Source: Alphaproteobacteria bacterium
Lineage (GTDB): Bacteria; Pseudomonadota; Alphaproteobacteria; Reyranellales; Reyranellaceae
Reading direction: 5' to 3'
DNA: 64,000 nt
NCBI GenBank assembly: GCA_019635875.1
Contig: JAHBYP010000002.1
Span: forward strand, 930,001-994,000
Of the stretch, positions 43,003 to 51,745 are shown piece by piece (the first letter of the stretch is position 1; every line of letters begins with the position of its first letter). The notes beneath the pieces were generated by a model. That model had not been told where the DNA came from. It was given only the letters and a program-made list of their open reading frames with translations, and ran no database searches. A program made the position numbers and the translations under genes.

Positions 43003-43842
43003 TCAACTGGTCAGCGACGCCTTGAAGACCAGCGGCTCCAGCGCCAGCACGGAGTCCAACGGCGGCCTCAGCTCGAAAAGTCGCGGTTGCTTCGAGAACT
43101 GATAGAGCCGATAGAGCCGAAACGCGTCCGGACGCTCGTCGGATAGCGTGCGCTCGTTGCGCGTCAGATAGAACGGCGTCCGTTCCATGCCTTGCGTGGT
43201 CTTCACCTCGATCAGCCGCTCGGTGCCGCGGGCGTCGAAGGAGCGGATGTCGTAGCCGGCGCCGTCGCCATCCTCCTGCGCAACCCAGCGGACCTTGCGC
43301 GCGAGATCGGGACGGTCCTGCAGCTCGAGCTGTCGGCGCTCGAAATCGTAGATCAGCTGCTCGCCGGCCTTGCCGAGCGAACGATTGCGCTCGTCGCGGA
43401 GCGCCGGATCGAACTTCCTGACCAGCCGCTCGAGGGCGGCCGGCCGAGGCCTGGCCGGCACCAGGGGCGGCGGCGCCTCAAGGTATAGTTCCGTCGACTC
43501 CGCGAGCGCCATGGCGGACTCGCGAACGAGCGGGAGCGGATCGGGCCGGCTCGTCAGGTGGCGATCGATCGCCCCGAAGATGGCGTCCTGATAGTTCGTC
43601 GCCGGCTTGTAGCCGGCGATGTCGGGCATGCCGAGCTCGCGCAGGACGGCGGAGATGTTGCGGTGCTTGAACTCGATGGAGGCCCGGGTTCGGCCGATGC
43701 GCTGGACCAGGGCCGCGTTGTGCCGCGCCTTGTTGTAGCGGTGGCCAAGCTGCTCCTCGGCCAGCATGGCGAAATAGTCGGCGACGATCGCGTCGAGCTC
43801 GTCGGCGGTCCAGTCCGTCCCGCGCTTCGACTCGTCGACCAA
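43003..43842 (-). CDS. DUF3883 protein with a PD-(D/E)xK nuclease-like core
   Basis: 279 aa. The N-terminal part (WTADELDAIVADYFAML, YNKARHNAAL, IEFKHRNISAVLRELG) is a conserved helical module. The C-terminal DUF3883 domain has GYDIRSFD (D198) and then LIEVKTT (E212-V-K214), the D...ExK arrangement of restriction-like nucleases. Such domains occur in DNA modification and defence proteins. The start is TTG 43842, 4 nt after the response-regulator stop, so the two are probably co-expressed. Nuclease activity is not proven. Confidence 0.75.
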   Translation of the reverse strand: MVDESKRGTDWTADELDAIVADYFAMLAEEQLGHRYNKARHNAALVQRIGRTRASIEFKHRNISAVLRELGMPDIAGYKPATNYQDAIFGAIDRHLTSRPDPLPLVRESAMALAESTELYLEAPPPLVPARPRPAALERLVRKFDPALRDERNRSLGKAGEQLIYDFERRQLELQDRPDLARKVRWVAQEDGDGAGYDIRSFDARGTERLIEVKTTQGMERTPFYLTRNERTLSDERPDAFRLYRLYQFSKQPRLFELRPPLDSVLALEPLVFKASLTS

Positions 43843-43846
43843 ACTG

Positions 43847-44239
43847 TCAGGCCGGTGCCGGCACGGCCCCGCTGCCGTCGATCTGCCGGAGCAGGGCGCG
43901 CAGGGCGAAGGGCTTCATCAGGACCGCCTCGGCGCCCTGCTGGCGGGCGTCGCGGGCCGAATCCTGGTCGAGATGGCCGGTCATGACGATCAGGCGCGGA
44001 CGCGGCGCGGCGTTGGCGCCGATCTCGCGCACCAGCTCGAGGCCATCGCCGTCCGGCAGCTTCACGTCAGTGACCACGACATCCGGCCAGGCGCTGGAAT
44101 CGGCCAGGGCGCGGCGGGCGCCGCCCAGGTCGCCGGAGGTCGATACGTCGTAGCGTCGGCGGCGCAGGAATTCGGCGATCTCCTCGAGGATGCCGACCTC
44201 ATCCTCGACAACCAGTATTTTCAGCGCATTAGCCGACAT
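43847..44239 (-). CDS. CheY-like response regulator (single receiver domain)
   Basis: 130 aa. Acidic pocket E12/D13, phosphoacceptor D58 (VVVTDVKLPDG), T87 (VMTGH) and K109 (LMKPF) are all present, so it should be phosphorylatable. There is no output domain. GGGGAC precedes ATG 44239. Divergent from the MHYT histidine kinase, its likely partner. Confidence 0.92.
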   Translation of the reverse strand: MSANALKILVVEDEVGILEEIAEFLRRRRYDVSTSGDLGGARRALADSSAWPDVVVTDVKLPDGDGLELVREIGANAAPRPRLIVMTGHLDQDSARDARQQGAEAVLMKPFALRALLRQIDGSGAVPAPA

Positions 44240-44447
44240 AGACGGTCCCCAGACCACATCCCGCACCGGTTTGGCCGGCGTCCGCCCCTTATCTATCACA
44301 TCCCGGGCCATTCCGCAGAGGGAGTGCGGAAGCTTTTCACTGACCATGTCGATTTGGATGCGATCTGATTTGCCGACCGGCATGGGGCTTTCGTACGTAG
44401 CTGTGATAAATTCCGTGGATAATTTGGCCCGTGGCCGCCAGGGACAA

Positions 44448-46073
44448 ATGAACCTAGCTGGTTATTTCACCATCGGTTTGGACACTGCCCAGGCCATGCC
44501 GGCGACGTTCCGGCCATCGCTTGTCGTCCTGTCCTTCCTGATCGCTTCGTTCGGCGCCTTCACGTTCCTGCGCTTCGCCGGCCGGCTGAGCGAGATGCGC
44601 TCCCTGCGCGGCCTGTGGCTTGTCGCCGGCTCGGTGACCATGGGCGTCGGCATCTGGTCGATGCACTTCATCGGCATGCTGGCGCACGACCTGCCGGTGC
44701 CGGTGTCCTACGATCCGCTGATCACGGCGGCCTCGGCATTGCCGGCCATGCTCGCCGCCGCCATCGCCCTGCACCTGATCTCGCGCCCGACCCTGTCGAC
44801 CGGCCGCCTGCTGCTCGGCGGCGTGCTGATGGGTGCCGGCATCGGCGTCATGCACTACACCGGCATGGCGGCGATGCGGCTCGACGGCATCGTGCGCTAC
44901 GAGCCGACGCTGTTCGCCGCCTCGATCGTGGTCGCGGTGGCGCTGGCGATCGTGGCGCTGAAGGTCCGCTTCTGGGTCATCAAGGACAACGGCGAGGGCA
45001 CGGTCTGGCAGGAGACGGGCGCGGCGCTGATCCTGGGCTTCGCCGTCACCGCCATGCACTACACGGCGATGGCCTCGACCTATTGCTTCGCCGTGCCGGG
45101 CAGCGGCCGCGGCGTCGACGACCTCGATCCCGGCGTCTTCGGCACGGTGACCACCATCATCACAGTGCTGCTGATCCTGCTGGCGCTGGCGATCGTGATC
45201 TTCGACCGCAAGGTGCGCCAGGAGATCGCGCTGCGGCAGGAGGCGGCCGATCGCGTGCTGAGCACCAGCCAGCAGCTGGCACAGTCGCAGAAGATGGAGG
45301 TCGTCGGCCAGCTTACCGGCGGCATCGCGCACGACTTCAACAACCTGCTCGCCGTGATCAGCATGAAGATGGAAGGGCTGATCGACGAGCTGCCGCCCGA
45401 TTCACCCTACCTGCCGAAGATCAACGCCGCCCTGGCCGCGGCCGAGCGCGGCGGCGCCCTGGTGGCGCGCATGATGGCGTTCTCGCGCCGCCGTCCGCAG
45501 GATGCGGTCCGCACCGACATCGCGGGACTGCTGGCCGAGTTCAAGGACCTGCTGGCGACGGCGGTGCCGCGCACCGTCAAGCTGTCGGTCGAGATCGAGC
45601 CTGGGCTGCGCGAATCGGTGATCGACCGCACCGGGCTCGAGACCTCGATCCTCAACCTTGTCGTCAACGCGCGCGACGCCATGCCCAATGGCGGCAGCCT
45701 GCGCGTCAGCGCCCGCAATCGCGGCCTGGGCGCCGGCGATCCGGTGCTGCCTTCGGACATGCGGCCCGGCGACTGGGTCGTCGTCGCCGTCGTCGACACC
45801 GGCAGCGGCATGTCGCCCGAGATCCAGGCCAAGGTGTTCCAGCCGTTCTTCACCACCAAGCCGGTCGGCAAGGGCACCGGCCTGGGAATGGCAATGGTGC
45901 GCGACTTCGTGCGCCACGCCGGCGGCTTCGTGACTCTCCAGAGCGAGAGCGGACGCGGCACGACGATCTCGCTCTATCTGCCGGCGGCGCCGGTCATTGT
46001 CGCGGCCAGGGACGAGGCAAGCGTGCTGCGAGCGGCATCCCCTGCGCTGACGCCCTCGCTGCGCTCGAGCTGA
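44448..46073 (+). CDS. MHYT-domain membrane sensor histidine kinase
   Basis: 541 aa. Seven-helix MHYT sensor (three motifs: MHFIGM 72-77, MHYTGM 135-140, MHYTAM 203-208), thought to bind copper and sense O2, CO or NO. A short coiled-coil linker leads to a HisKA domain with phospho-His H295 (GGIAHDFNN), then HATPase with NLVVNARDAM, DTGSGM and GKGTGLGMAM. ATG 44448 with AGGGA upstream; other starts add up to 85 residues. The last residues (TPSLRSS) come from a half family A repeat next to a full copy. Confidence 0.92.
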   Translation: MNLAGYFTIGLDTAQAMPATFRPSLVVLSFLIASFGAFTFLRFAGRLSEMRSLRGLWLVAGSVTMGVGIWSMHFIGMLAHDLPVPVSYDPLITAASALPAMLAAAIALHLISRPTLSTGRLLLGGVLMGAGIGVMHYTGMAAMRLDGIVRYEPTLFAASIVVAVALAIVALKVRFWVIKDNGEGTVWQETGAALILGFAVTAMHYTAMASTYCFAVPGSGRGVDDLDPGVFGTVTTIITVLLILLALAIVIFDRKVRQEIALRQEAADRVLSTSQQLAQSQKMEVVGQLTGGIAHDFNNLLAVISMKMEGLIDELPPDSPYLPKINAALAAAERGGALVARMMAFSRRRPQDAVRTDIAGLLAEFKDLLATAVPRTVKLSVEIEPGLRESVIDRTGLETSILNLVVNARDAMPNGGSLRVSARNRGLGAGDPVLPSDMRPGDWVVVAVVDTGSGMSPEIQAKVFQPFFTTKPVGKGTGLGMAMVRDFVRHAGGFVTLQSESGRGTTISLYLPAAPVIVAARDEASVLRAASPALTPSLRSS

Positions 46074-46079
46074 TCCTCA

Positions 46080-46146
46080 CTGTCATCCCGAGCGCAGCGA
46101 GGGATCTACCACGCGCCTGGATCCCTCGCTGCGCTCGGGATGACAG
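46080..46146. repeat. Family A palindromic repeat (copy 12)
   Basis: Full copy between the convergent histidine-kinase and CoA-transferase genes. A half-arm copy (CCCTCGCTGCGCTCGAG) lies just upstream inside the kinase gene end. Confidence 0.9.
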
Positions 46147-46172
46147 GTGGGTCCGATTGACCGCTCGATGCT

Positions 46173-47384
46173 CTAGCCGACGACGCCCCGGGCCTTCATC
46201 GCCGCGATCTCGGCGTCACCGTAGCCCGCTTCCTTCAGGATCTCGGCGCTGTGCTCGCCCACGGCCGGCGGCTTGCCGGCGCGGCGCGGCTGCGCGAAGC
46301 CCAGGCGGATCGGATTGTTCAGCGTGCGCGCGATGCCCTCGCCGTCGCAGGGCACGACGATGCCCGCGTGCGTCGCCTGCTCGTCGTCGGGCACGTCGAT
46401 CACCCGGCCGATCTCGCCGAACGGCACGCCGATGCGGCTCAGCACGTCCGACCAGTACGCCCAGTCGCGCTTCAGGATTTCAGCTTCGATCATCTGCAGC
46501 AGGGCCACGGCGTTGGTGCGCCGCGCGGCGCGGTCGACGAAGCGCGGATCGCCGATCCATTCCTCGTGGCCCAGCGCGCGGGCGATGTTGGGCCAGTGCT
46601 TCTCCTCGGGATTGGCGATCAGCAGGAACCAGCGGCCGTCCCTGGTGACGTACTGCTGGCCCAGCGCCGACCTTGCCCGCTCGCGCGGTGGGCGCGGCGG
46701 CAGGGTGGCGCCGATCATCGCCGCCTGGGTGAGCGTGCCGTTGGACCACGCGCCGTTGGCATAAAGCGACGTGCCGACCCAGCCGCCCTTGCCGGTGCGC
46801 TCGCGGCGGAACAGGCCGATCATGATCGCCGAGACGATGGTCATGGCGGTGGCGCGATCGCCCTGGGCCGGCAGCGAGAAATGCGGCGGCTGGCCCTCGT
46901 AGCGCGCCGCGTCGAGGATGCCGGAGCGCGCGAAGAAGGCGGTAACGTCGAAGCCCGGCCGATCGCGGTCGGGTCCGCTCTCGCCGTAGCCGGTGAGTGA
47001 GAAGTAGATCAGGCGCGGATTGACCGGCTCGATATCCTCCCAGCCGAGCTTCAGCCGCTCGCGCACCGGCGGCGGGAAGTTGATGAGCATCACGTCGGCC
47101 TGGGCGACCAGGCGCAGCAATGCGGCGCGGCCCTCGGGTGCCTTCAGGTCGATCGCCAGCGAGCGCTTGTTGCGCGCGTCGAGCTGCCACGTGAAGTTGA
47201 CGTTGGCCTGCGGGTAGCTGGTGTTGCGCCAGCTCTGGCGATGCGGGTCGCCCGCGCCCGGCGGCTCGATCTTGATGACGTCGGCGCCCCAGTCGCCCAG
47301 CACCACGGCGGCGGCGGGCGCGGCGATGAAGGAGCTGACATCGAGCACCCTGAGGCCCTGCAGCGGGAGCGCTTCATCGGTCAC
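46173..47384 (-). CDS. Family III (CaiB/BaiF) CoA-transferase, second copy
   Basis: 403 aa. LPLQGLRVLDVSSFIAAPAAAVVLGDWGADVIKIE is reduced here to its key features: the GADVIKIE block and the catalytic D176 (PAQGDRATAM). It differs strongly from the copy at 9302, so it probably serves another acid. GTG 47384 with GGAGAT upstream is chosen; the open frame further upstream is antisense to the GlsB gene and is not credible. A single-gene unit, divergent from GlsB. Confidence 0.92.
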   Translation of the reverse strand: MTDEALPLQGLRVLDVSSFIAAPAAAVVLGDWGADVIKIEPPGAGDPHRQSWRNTSYPQANVNFTWQLDARNKRSLAIDLKAPEGRAALLRLVAQADVMLINFPPPVRERLKLGWEDIEPVNPRLIYFSLTGYGESGPDRDRPGFDVTAFFARSGILDAARYEGQPPHFSLPAQGDRATAMTIVSAIMIGLFRRERTGKGGWVGTSLYANGAWSNGTLTQAAMIGATLPPRPPRERARSALGQQYVTRDGRWFLLIANPEEKHWPNIARALGHEEWIGDPRFVDRAARRTNAVALLQMIEAEILKRDWAYWSDVLSRIGVPFGEIGRVIDVPDDEQATHAGIVVPCDGEGIARTLNNPIRLGFAQPRRAGKPPAVGEHSAEILKEAGYGDAEIAAMKARGVVG

Positions 47385-47529
47385 TGCGTTGATCTCCGTC
47401 GCATCGCGTTTGCTTGACGCGACTGTAGCCGTGCCCGCGGCGGGCGGGCCACGCGATCCTGTCACGGAAGCGATGCGCCGGACGCGGGATGATAGGGTGA
47501 GCCGTCGGCGGGACCGACCGGAGGAAGGC

Positions 47530-47781
47530 ATGGATCTCGGCGCGCTTCTGATCACGATCGTCATCGGCTTCTTCGTCGGTCTGGTGGCGCGCCTCCTGAC
47601 GCCGGGGCGGGACGTCGGCGGCTTCATCGCCACCACGGTCGTGGGCGTGGTGGGCTCGATCATCGCCACCTATGGCGGCCAGGCGCTCAACATCTACCGC
47701 CCCGGCCAGACGGCGGGGTTCTTCGGCGCCGTGCTCGGCGCGATCGTGCTCCTGGTGCTGCTGCGCCTGATCCGGCGCTAG
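47530..47781 (+). CDS. GlsB/YeaQ/YmgE-family stress-response membrane protein
   Basis: 83 aa, three short hydrophobic helices with the family GxxxGLVARLLTPGRDVGGF loop (14-34) and a Gly-rich middle. Associated with envelope and acid stress in enterobacteria; the exact role is unknown. GAGGAAGG precedes ATG 47530. Confidence 0.92.
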   Translation: MDLGALLITIVIGFFVGLVARLLTPGRDVGGFIATTVVGVVGSIIATYGGQALNIYRPGQTAGFFGAVLGAIVLLVLLRLIRR

Positions 47782-47790
47782 ATCGGCGCC

Positions 47791-47855
47791 CGTCATTCAG
47801 GGCGCAGAGAGGGATCCAGGGAAGACGCCCGGATCCCTCGCTGCGCTCGGGACGA
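47791..47855. repeat. Family A repeat, degenerate copy 13, inside a gene end
   Basis: Left arm eroded (CGTCATTCAGGGCGCAGAGA), right arm normal. It encodes the C-terminal tail and stop codon of the methyltransferase-like gene at 47793. Confidence 0.8.
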
Positions 47856-48350
47856 TACCGTGTGGTCGGCGCGATAGAGGAAGTACCGGTCCTTCGGCAC
47901 GCCCTCGGGCTCCGGCAGCCGTACCCAGCGCGCGACGTCGAGCGGCTGGTTGGCGACGACATAGCCGCCGGACGCCAGCAGCCGGTCGAGCGCCGGACCC
48001 AGCCAATGGCCCAGCTCGGTGTTGGCAGCGTGATCGCCGGTCCCGAGGTCGGAGTGGATCAGCGCCGCCTTGCCCTCGAGCCGGCGGCAGGCCGCCGTCG
48101 TGGTCTCGCGCGCATCACCCAGGAACAGCAGCGCGTCGGGCGGTATGCAATCGGGGTGCGCACGCACCTCGCGCTCGAAGACATGGATGGCGCGGCCGGG
48201 GAAGAGCTCGCGCAGATGATCGTAGGTGCGGCCGTTGCCGAGGCCGATCTCGAGGATCGGTCCCGGCAATGCGCGGACCAGGGGCGCCACGTGATTCAGG
48301 CAATCGCGCTGCGCCTGCATGCGGCGGATGAAGGAGTCGAGGCGGCTCAT
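47793..48350 (-). CDS. Class I SAM-dependent methyltransferase-like protein
   Basis: 185 aa. ILEIGLGNGRTYDHLRELF (33-51) is the SAM-binding motif I, with a VFERE acidic strand and a LIHSDLG segment later. Target unknown. The last about 22 residues (SSRAQRGIRASSLDPSLRPE type) are translated from the family A repeat and are unlikely to be functional; the ancestral stop must have been near 47860. The gene follows the cNMP-domain gene on the same strand. Confidence 0.8.
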   Translation of the reverse strand: MSRLDSFIRRMQAQRDCLNHVAPLVRALPGPILEIGLGNGRTYDHLRELFPGRAIHVFEREVRAHPDCIPPDALLFLGDARETTTAACRRLEGKAALIHSDLGTGDHAANTELGHWLGPALDRLLASGGYVVANQPLDVARWVRLPEPEGVPKDRYFLYRADHTVSSRAQRGIRASSLDPSLRPE

Positions 48351-48370
48351 GGGCTCTTGATGGGTGCTGC

Positions 48371-48421
48371 GGCGGCCCGCCGGCCTCCTGATGATGGGTC
48401 GGCGGGACGCCGGCGGTCCCG
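48371..48421. repeat. Family D palindrome, degenerate copy
   Basis: GCGGCCCGCCGGCCTCC and GTCGGCGGGACGCCGGCG arms of the same type as 24632, with mismatches. It lies between the methyltransferase and cNMP-domain genes. Confidence 0.65.
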
Positions 48422-48426
48422 GGGAA

Positions 48427-48879
48427 TCATGCGGCCCTGGCCCTCATGGCGCTGAGCTGGCGGTTGGTGTCGTCGAGGCGATGGGCGAGCTCGCGCATCA
48501 TCTCCACGGCCATGGTCGGGATCTCGGTGACCATGCGGAAGAACTGCTCCTTGGTGATCTTCAGCGCCGTCAGCGTCTCGCGCACGGTGACGGTGGCGGT
48601 GCGCGGCACATCGAGCAGGATCGCCATCTCGCCGACGAAGCCGTTCTTCTCCAGCTCCGCCACCTTGAGCGGACCCGAGGGTGTTTCGATGATGACGTCG
48701 GCGGTGCCGCCGAGCACGACATACATCGCATCGCCCATGTCGCCCTGCCGACACAGATCCTGGCCGGGCGAGAAGGTCAGGCGTTCGCTGGTGAAGGCCA
48801 GCAGCTTGAGCTTGTTGGGCTCGAGCTTGGAGAACAGCGGTACGCCCTTCAGCAACTCGACTTCCTCGTGGATGCTCAT
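48427..48879 (-). CDS. Cyclic-nucleotide-binding (Crp-fold) domain protein
   Basis: 150 aa, one jelly-roll cNMP-binding domain plus a C-terminal helix; no DNA-binding domain. The phosphate-binding cassette is FVGEMAILLDVPRTATV (G83, E84, R93), nearly canonical, so cAMP or cGMP binding is possible. ATG 48879 with AGGGGAC upstream; a TTG six codons upstream is less likely. It sits 18 nt after the ABC protein and is probably its regulatory partner. Confidence 0.88.
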   Translation of the reverse strand: MSIHEEVELLKGVPLFSKLEPNKLKLLAFTSERLTFSPGQDLCRQGDMGDAMYVVLGGTADVIIETPSGPLKVAELEKNGFVGEMAILLDVPRTATVTVRETLTALKITKEQFFRMVTEIPTMAVEMMRELAHRLDDTNRQLSAMRARAA

Positions 48880-48897
48880 GGTTCGTCCCCTGTGCAA

Positions 48898-51612
48898 TCA
48901 CCCGGCCGCCAGAAGGTCGGTAAAGGTCTTGTCGTTCGACAGCTCCGACGGCACGCCGCGTGCCGTCATGCGCCCACCCTGCATGACGATCACCTCGTCG
49001 AATTGTTCCGCCTGCGCGGTGCGGCTGAGCGTCCACAGCACGCCGCGCTCGCCGCGGGCGGCCAGGATCTTGTCCAGCAGGCGTTGCTGCGTTGCGGCAT
49101 CGAGCACCGCCGTGGGCTCGTTGAGCACCAGCAGGTCAGGTCGCTTCACCAGGGCGCGGGCGATGCCGACCTTCTGGCGCTGGCCGGCCGACAGGCGCTT
49201 GCCGGCGACGCCGACATTGTAGTCGAGCCCGACCTGGACGACGGCGTGGCGCATCTGCAGGCCGTCGAGCACCTCGGTGATCAGGTCGCCGACGCGATCG
49301 GCGCCCTGCGCCTGGCCATAGACCAGACGGCCGAACAGGATGTTGTCCTGCAGGGTGGCGGCGCCGTTGTAGCGCTCCTTGTCGTAGAACTCGATGGCGC
49401 TCGCGTATTCCGCCGGCAGCCCGCTGGCGAAGGCGTGACGGGCGGCGAGCAGGCGCTCCTCCATTGCCTCGTCGATCAGGCCGAGGCGATGGCGCGCCTC
49501 GATATAGCGGAACGGCAGCGAGCGCAGGCGCGTGCGCTCGTCAGCCGACAGGTCGCCAACGGTGCGGCCGCTGAGCCGGGTGATCAGGGCACGGAACTCC
49601 GGGAGTTCCTCGGCCGTGAGGAAGCTGAACTGCTCGAAGAAGGGATGTCCGGCCGGCAGGTCGGCGAACAGCTCGACCATGGTCCTGGCGATCTCGACGC
49701 CCATCTCGGCCAGCGGCGTGGCGAGATCGAGCTCGTTCAGCACGCGCCGCATGTAGGGATTGGCGGTGATGTTCTCGGGGTCGAAGGTGCGGCCCATCGG
49801 CGTGCCGAACAGCACGTTCTCGGCCACCGACATGTTGCGGTTGTAGCGGTTGCGGTCGAACGGCTCGACCAGGCCGGCAAAGGCGGAGTCCTCCAGCTGC
49901 TTGTGCAGCTCGCGGCGCGCCTCGAGAATCGCCGACACCACCGCGGGTCGCGCCGCCGGGTCGATCGTGCCGCGCAGGCCGTAGCGGTAGACGTCGCCTT
50001 CGAGCTCGACGACGCGCAGCGCCTCGATGATGCGCTGGTCGATGTTGTCCGGGCCGCTGGCGCCGGCGGCCTCGTAGTCGACCCAGTCGGCGGCGACGTC
50101 GAGTGGAGGGTTGCCGGCGCGCTTCGCCTCGCGCTCCTCGATCTCGCGATGCTTGGCGGCGTCGCCATTGTAGGCCGCCGGCCCGCGCGGCCGGAACTTC
50201 AGGGCATAGAGGATGTTGTCGCGGATCGTCACCGGCAGCAGGTAGACGTCCTGGCCGACATAGGAAAGGCGGGCTCCGGCCGTGGCCTCGGGCAGTGTCG
50301 AAAGCTCCTTGCCGCCAATCGCCACCCCGCCGCCCGTTGGCCACACCACCCGGGCTACGACCTGGGCCAGAGCCTCCTTGCCGCCGCCGGGGCCGCCGAC
50401 CACGGCGACCTTGCGGCCGAGGGGGAAGCTCAGCGTCACGCCGTCGAGGGCGCGCGCGCCGCCCTCCTCGGCGACGACCACGCCGTTGAGCCTGACCTCG
50501 CCGCCGAGCGCCGGCGCGGCCGCGTCGGGCATGGTCTGCAGGTCGGGCGGCAGCATGCCTTCGGGCTCGAACTGCTCGATCACCTGCTCGTAGCGCTGCT
50601 GCATCTCCTGGCGCTGCTGGTCCCAGTCGATCAGCTCCTTCACCGGGCCGGGCAGGTCCTTGTAGGCGAGCAGCACACCGACCACGGCGCCGACCTGCAT
50701 GTCGCCGAACAGCACGAAATAGCCGCCGATCAGGTAGATCAGGAACGGCGTCGTCTGCGCCAGCAGGTTGTTGAGGAACTTGGCCGTGAACTTGCGCTGG
50801 AACAGCTCGAAGCGGATGTGGAAGATCCGCCCCAGCCGGTCGACGATGTCGGCCCGCTCGTAGTTCGAGGCGGCATGCACATGCACTTCCTGCACGCCGT
50901 CCACGGTTTCGGCGACGCGCCCCGAGAACTGGCGCGCGGTGATCTGCCGCTGCTTGGCCAGCGCGACGATCCTGCGCCGCAGCTTCGGGATGACGAAGGC
51001 CTGCACCGCCAGGATGGAAATCACGATCACGCCCAGCCAGATGTTCTGGAGCATGATGAACAGCAGGGCGGTGATGGCCTGGCCGCCGAGAAAGGCGGGC
51101 TGCACATAGGCGTCGCCGATGAAACCGCCCAGCGGCTCGATCTCGTTGTTGATCATGCCCGCCAGCTCGGCCTGCTTGACCTTGCGGAAATGGGCCGGTG
51201 GGAAGAGCAGGATGCGGTCGTAGAGCTGGTAGCGCAGGCGGCGCAGCATGCGCTCGCCCATGCGACCTTTCTGGGTGTTGATGGTCTTCTTGAACAGCCC
51301 GTTGATGGTGACCATCACCAGGAACAGGCAGCTCATGCCCACCAGGTAGGGCCATTGCGCCAGGGACAGACCGTCGAACAGCCGGATCGAGCCGGCATCC
51401 GAGATGAAGGACGGAATCGGCAGGTCGATGCGCAGGAAGGGCACGGTCTGGACGTTCCGGAACGCCTTGCCCTCGATGCCGTCGTTGACGATGGTCTTGG
51501 GGATGTTGAGCGAGGCGAAGTAGAAGACTTGCGCCAGGATGACCAGGCCCAGGATGATGAGCTGCTCACTCCTGCTGTTGCGCCAGACGTACTTGAAAAG
51601 GTTGCTGTCCAT
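48898..51612 (-). CDS. ABC transporter-like membrane protein with a degenerate, insertion-bearing ATPase domain
   Basis: 904 aa. N-terminal exporter-type membrane domain (residues about 15-320, six helices). The ATPase half starts near 370, but the P-loop is GGPGGGKE (406-413; Lys kept, Ser/Thr replaced by Glu), the Walker B end is LLVLNEP (Asp to Asn) and the switch His is replaced (TLSRT). The signature LSAGQ (807-811) is intact. About 350 extra residues separate the Q-loop (Q454) from the signature. Within them a T/SxxxNILF-type motif occurs three times (462-470, 595-603, 753-761). Efficient ATP hydrolysis is doubtful. Pairing with a cNMP-binding protein is conspicuous. Confidence 0.9.
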   Translation of the reverse strand: MDSNLFKYVWRNSRSEQLIILGLVILAQVFYFASLNIPKTIVNDGIEGKAFRNVQTVPFLRIDLPIPSFISDAGSIRLFDGLSLAQWPYLVGMSCLFLVMVTINGLFKKTINTQKGRMGERMLRRLRYQLYDRILLFPPAHFRKVKQAELAGMINNEIEPLGGFIGDAYVQPAFLGGQAITALLFIMLQNIWLGVIVISILAVQAFVIPKLRRRIVALAKQRQITARQFSGRVAETVDGVQEVHVHAASNYERADIVDRLGRIFHIRFELFQRKFTAKFLNNLLAQTTPFLIYLIGGYFVLFGDMQVGAVVGVLLAYKDLPGPVKELIDWDQQRQEMQQRYEQVIEQFEPEGMLPPDLQTMPDAAAPALGGEVRLNGVVVAEEGGARALDGVTLSFPLGRKVAVVGGPGGGKEALAQVVARVVWPTGGGVAIGGKELSTLPEATAGARLSYVGQDVYLLPVTIRDNILYALKFRPRGPAAYNGDAAKHREIEEREAKRAGNPPLDVAADWVDYEAAGASGPDNIDQRIIEALRVVELEGDVYRYGLRGTIDPAARPAVVSAILEARRELHKQLEDSAFAGLVEPFDRNRYNRNMSVAENVLFGTPMGRTFDPENITANPYMRRVLNELDLATPLAEMGVEIARTMVELFADLPAGHPFFEQFSFLTAEELPEFRALITRLSGRTVGDLSADERTRLRSLPFRYIEARHRLGLIDEAMEERLLAARHAFASGLPAEYASAIEFYDKERYNGAATLQDNILFGRLVYGQAQGADRVGDLITEVLDGLQMRHAVVQVGLDYNVGVAGKRLSAGQRQKVGIARALVKRPDLLVLNEPTAVLDAATQQRLLDKILAARGERGVLWTLSRTAQAEQFDEVIVMQGGRMTARGVPSELSNDKTFTDLLAAG

Positions 51613-51745
51613 GCCCCTGCCGCGGTGACTCCCGTCCCCGGCCGTCAGCTTACCCCGATTCGGCGGCGTCCGCGAAAGGGGATCGCGTCTTTACGGGACC
51701 GGCGGCCAACGCTATCTCGTGGTCGACCTCCCTGGAGAGTTTCCG

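Noticed and set aside
47385..47669. A longer N-terminus for the CoA-transferase at 46173
   Set aside because: The extension would be antisense to the GlsB gene and is low-complexity; GTG 47384 has a ribosome site and fits the family start.
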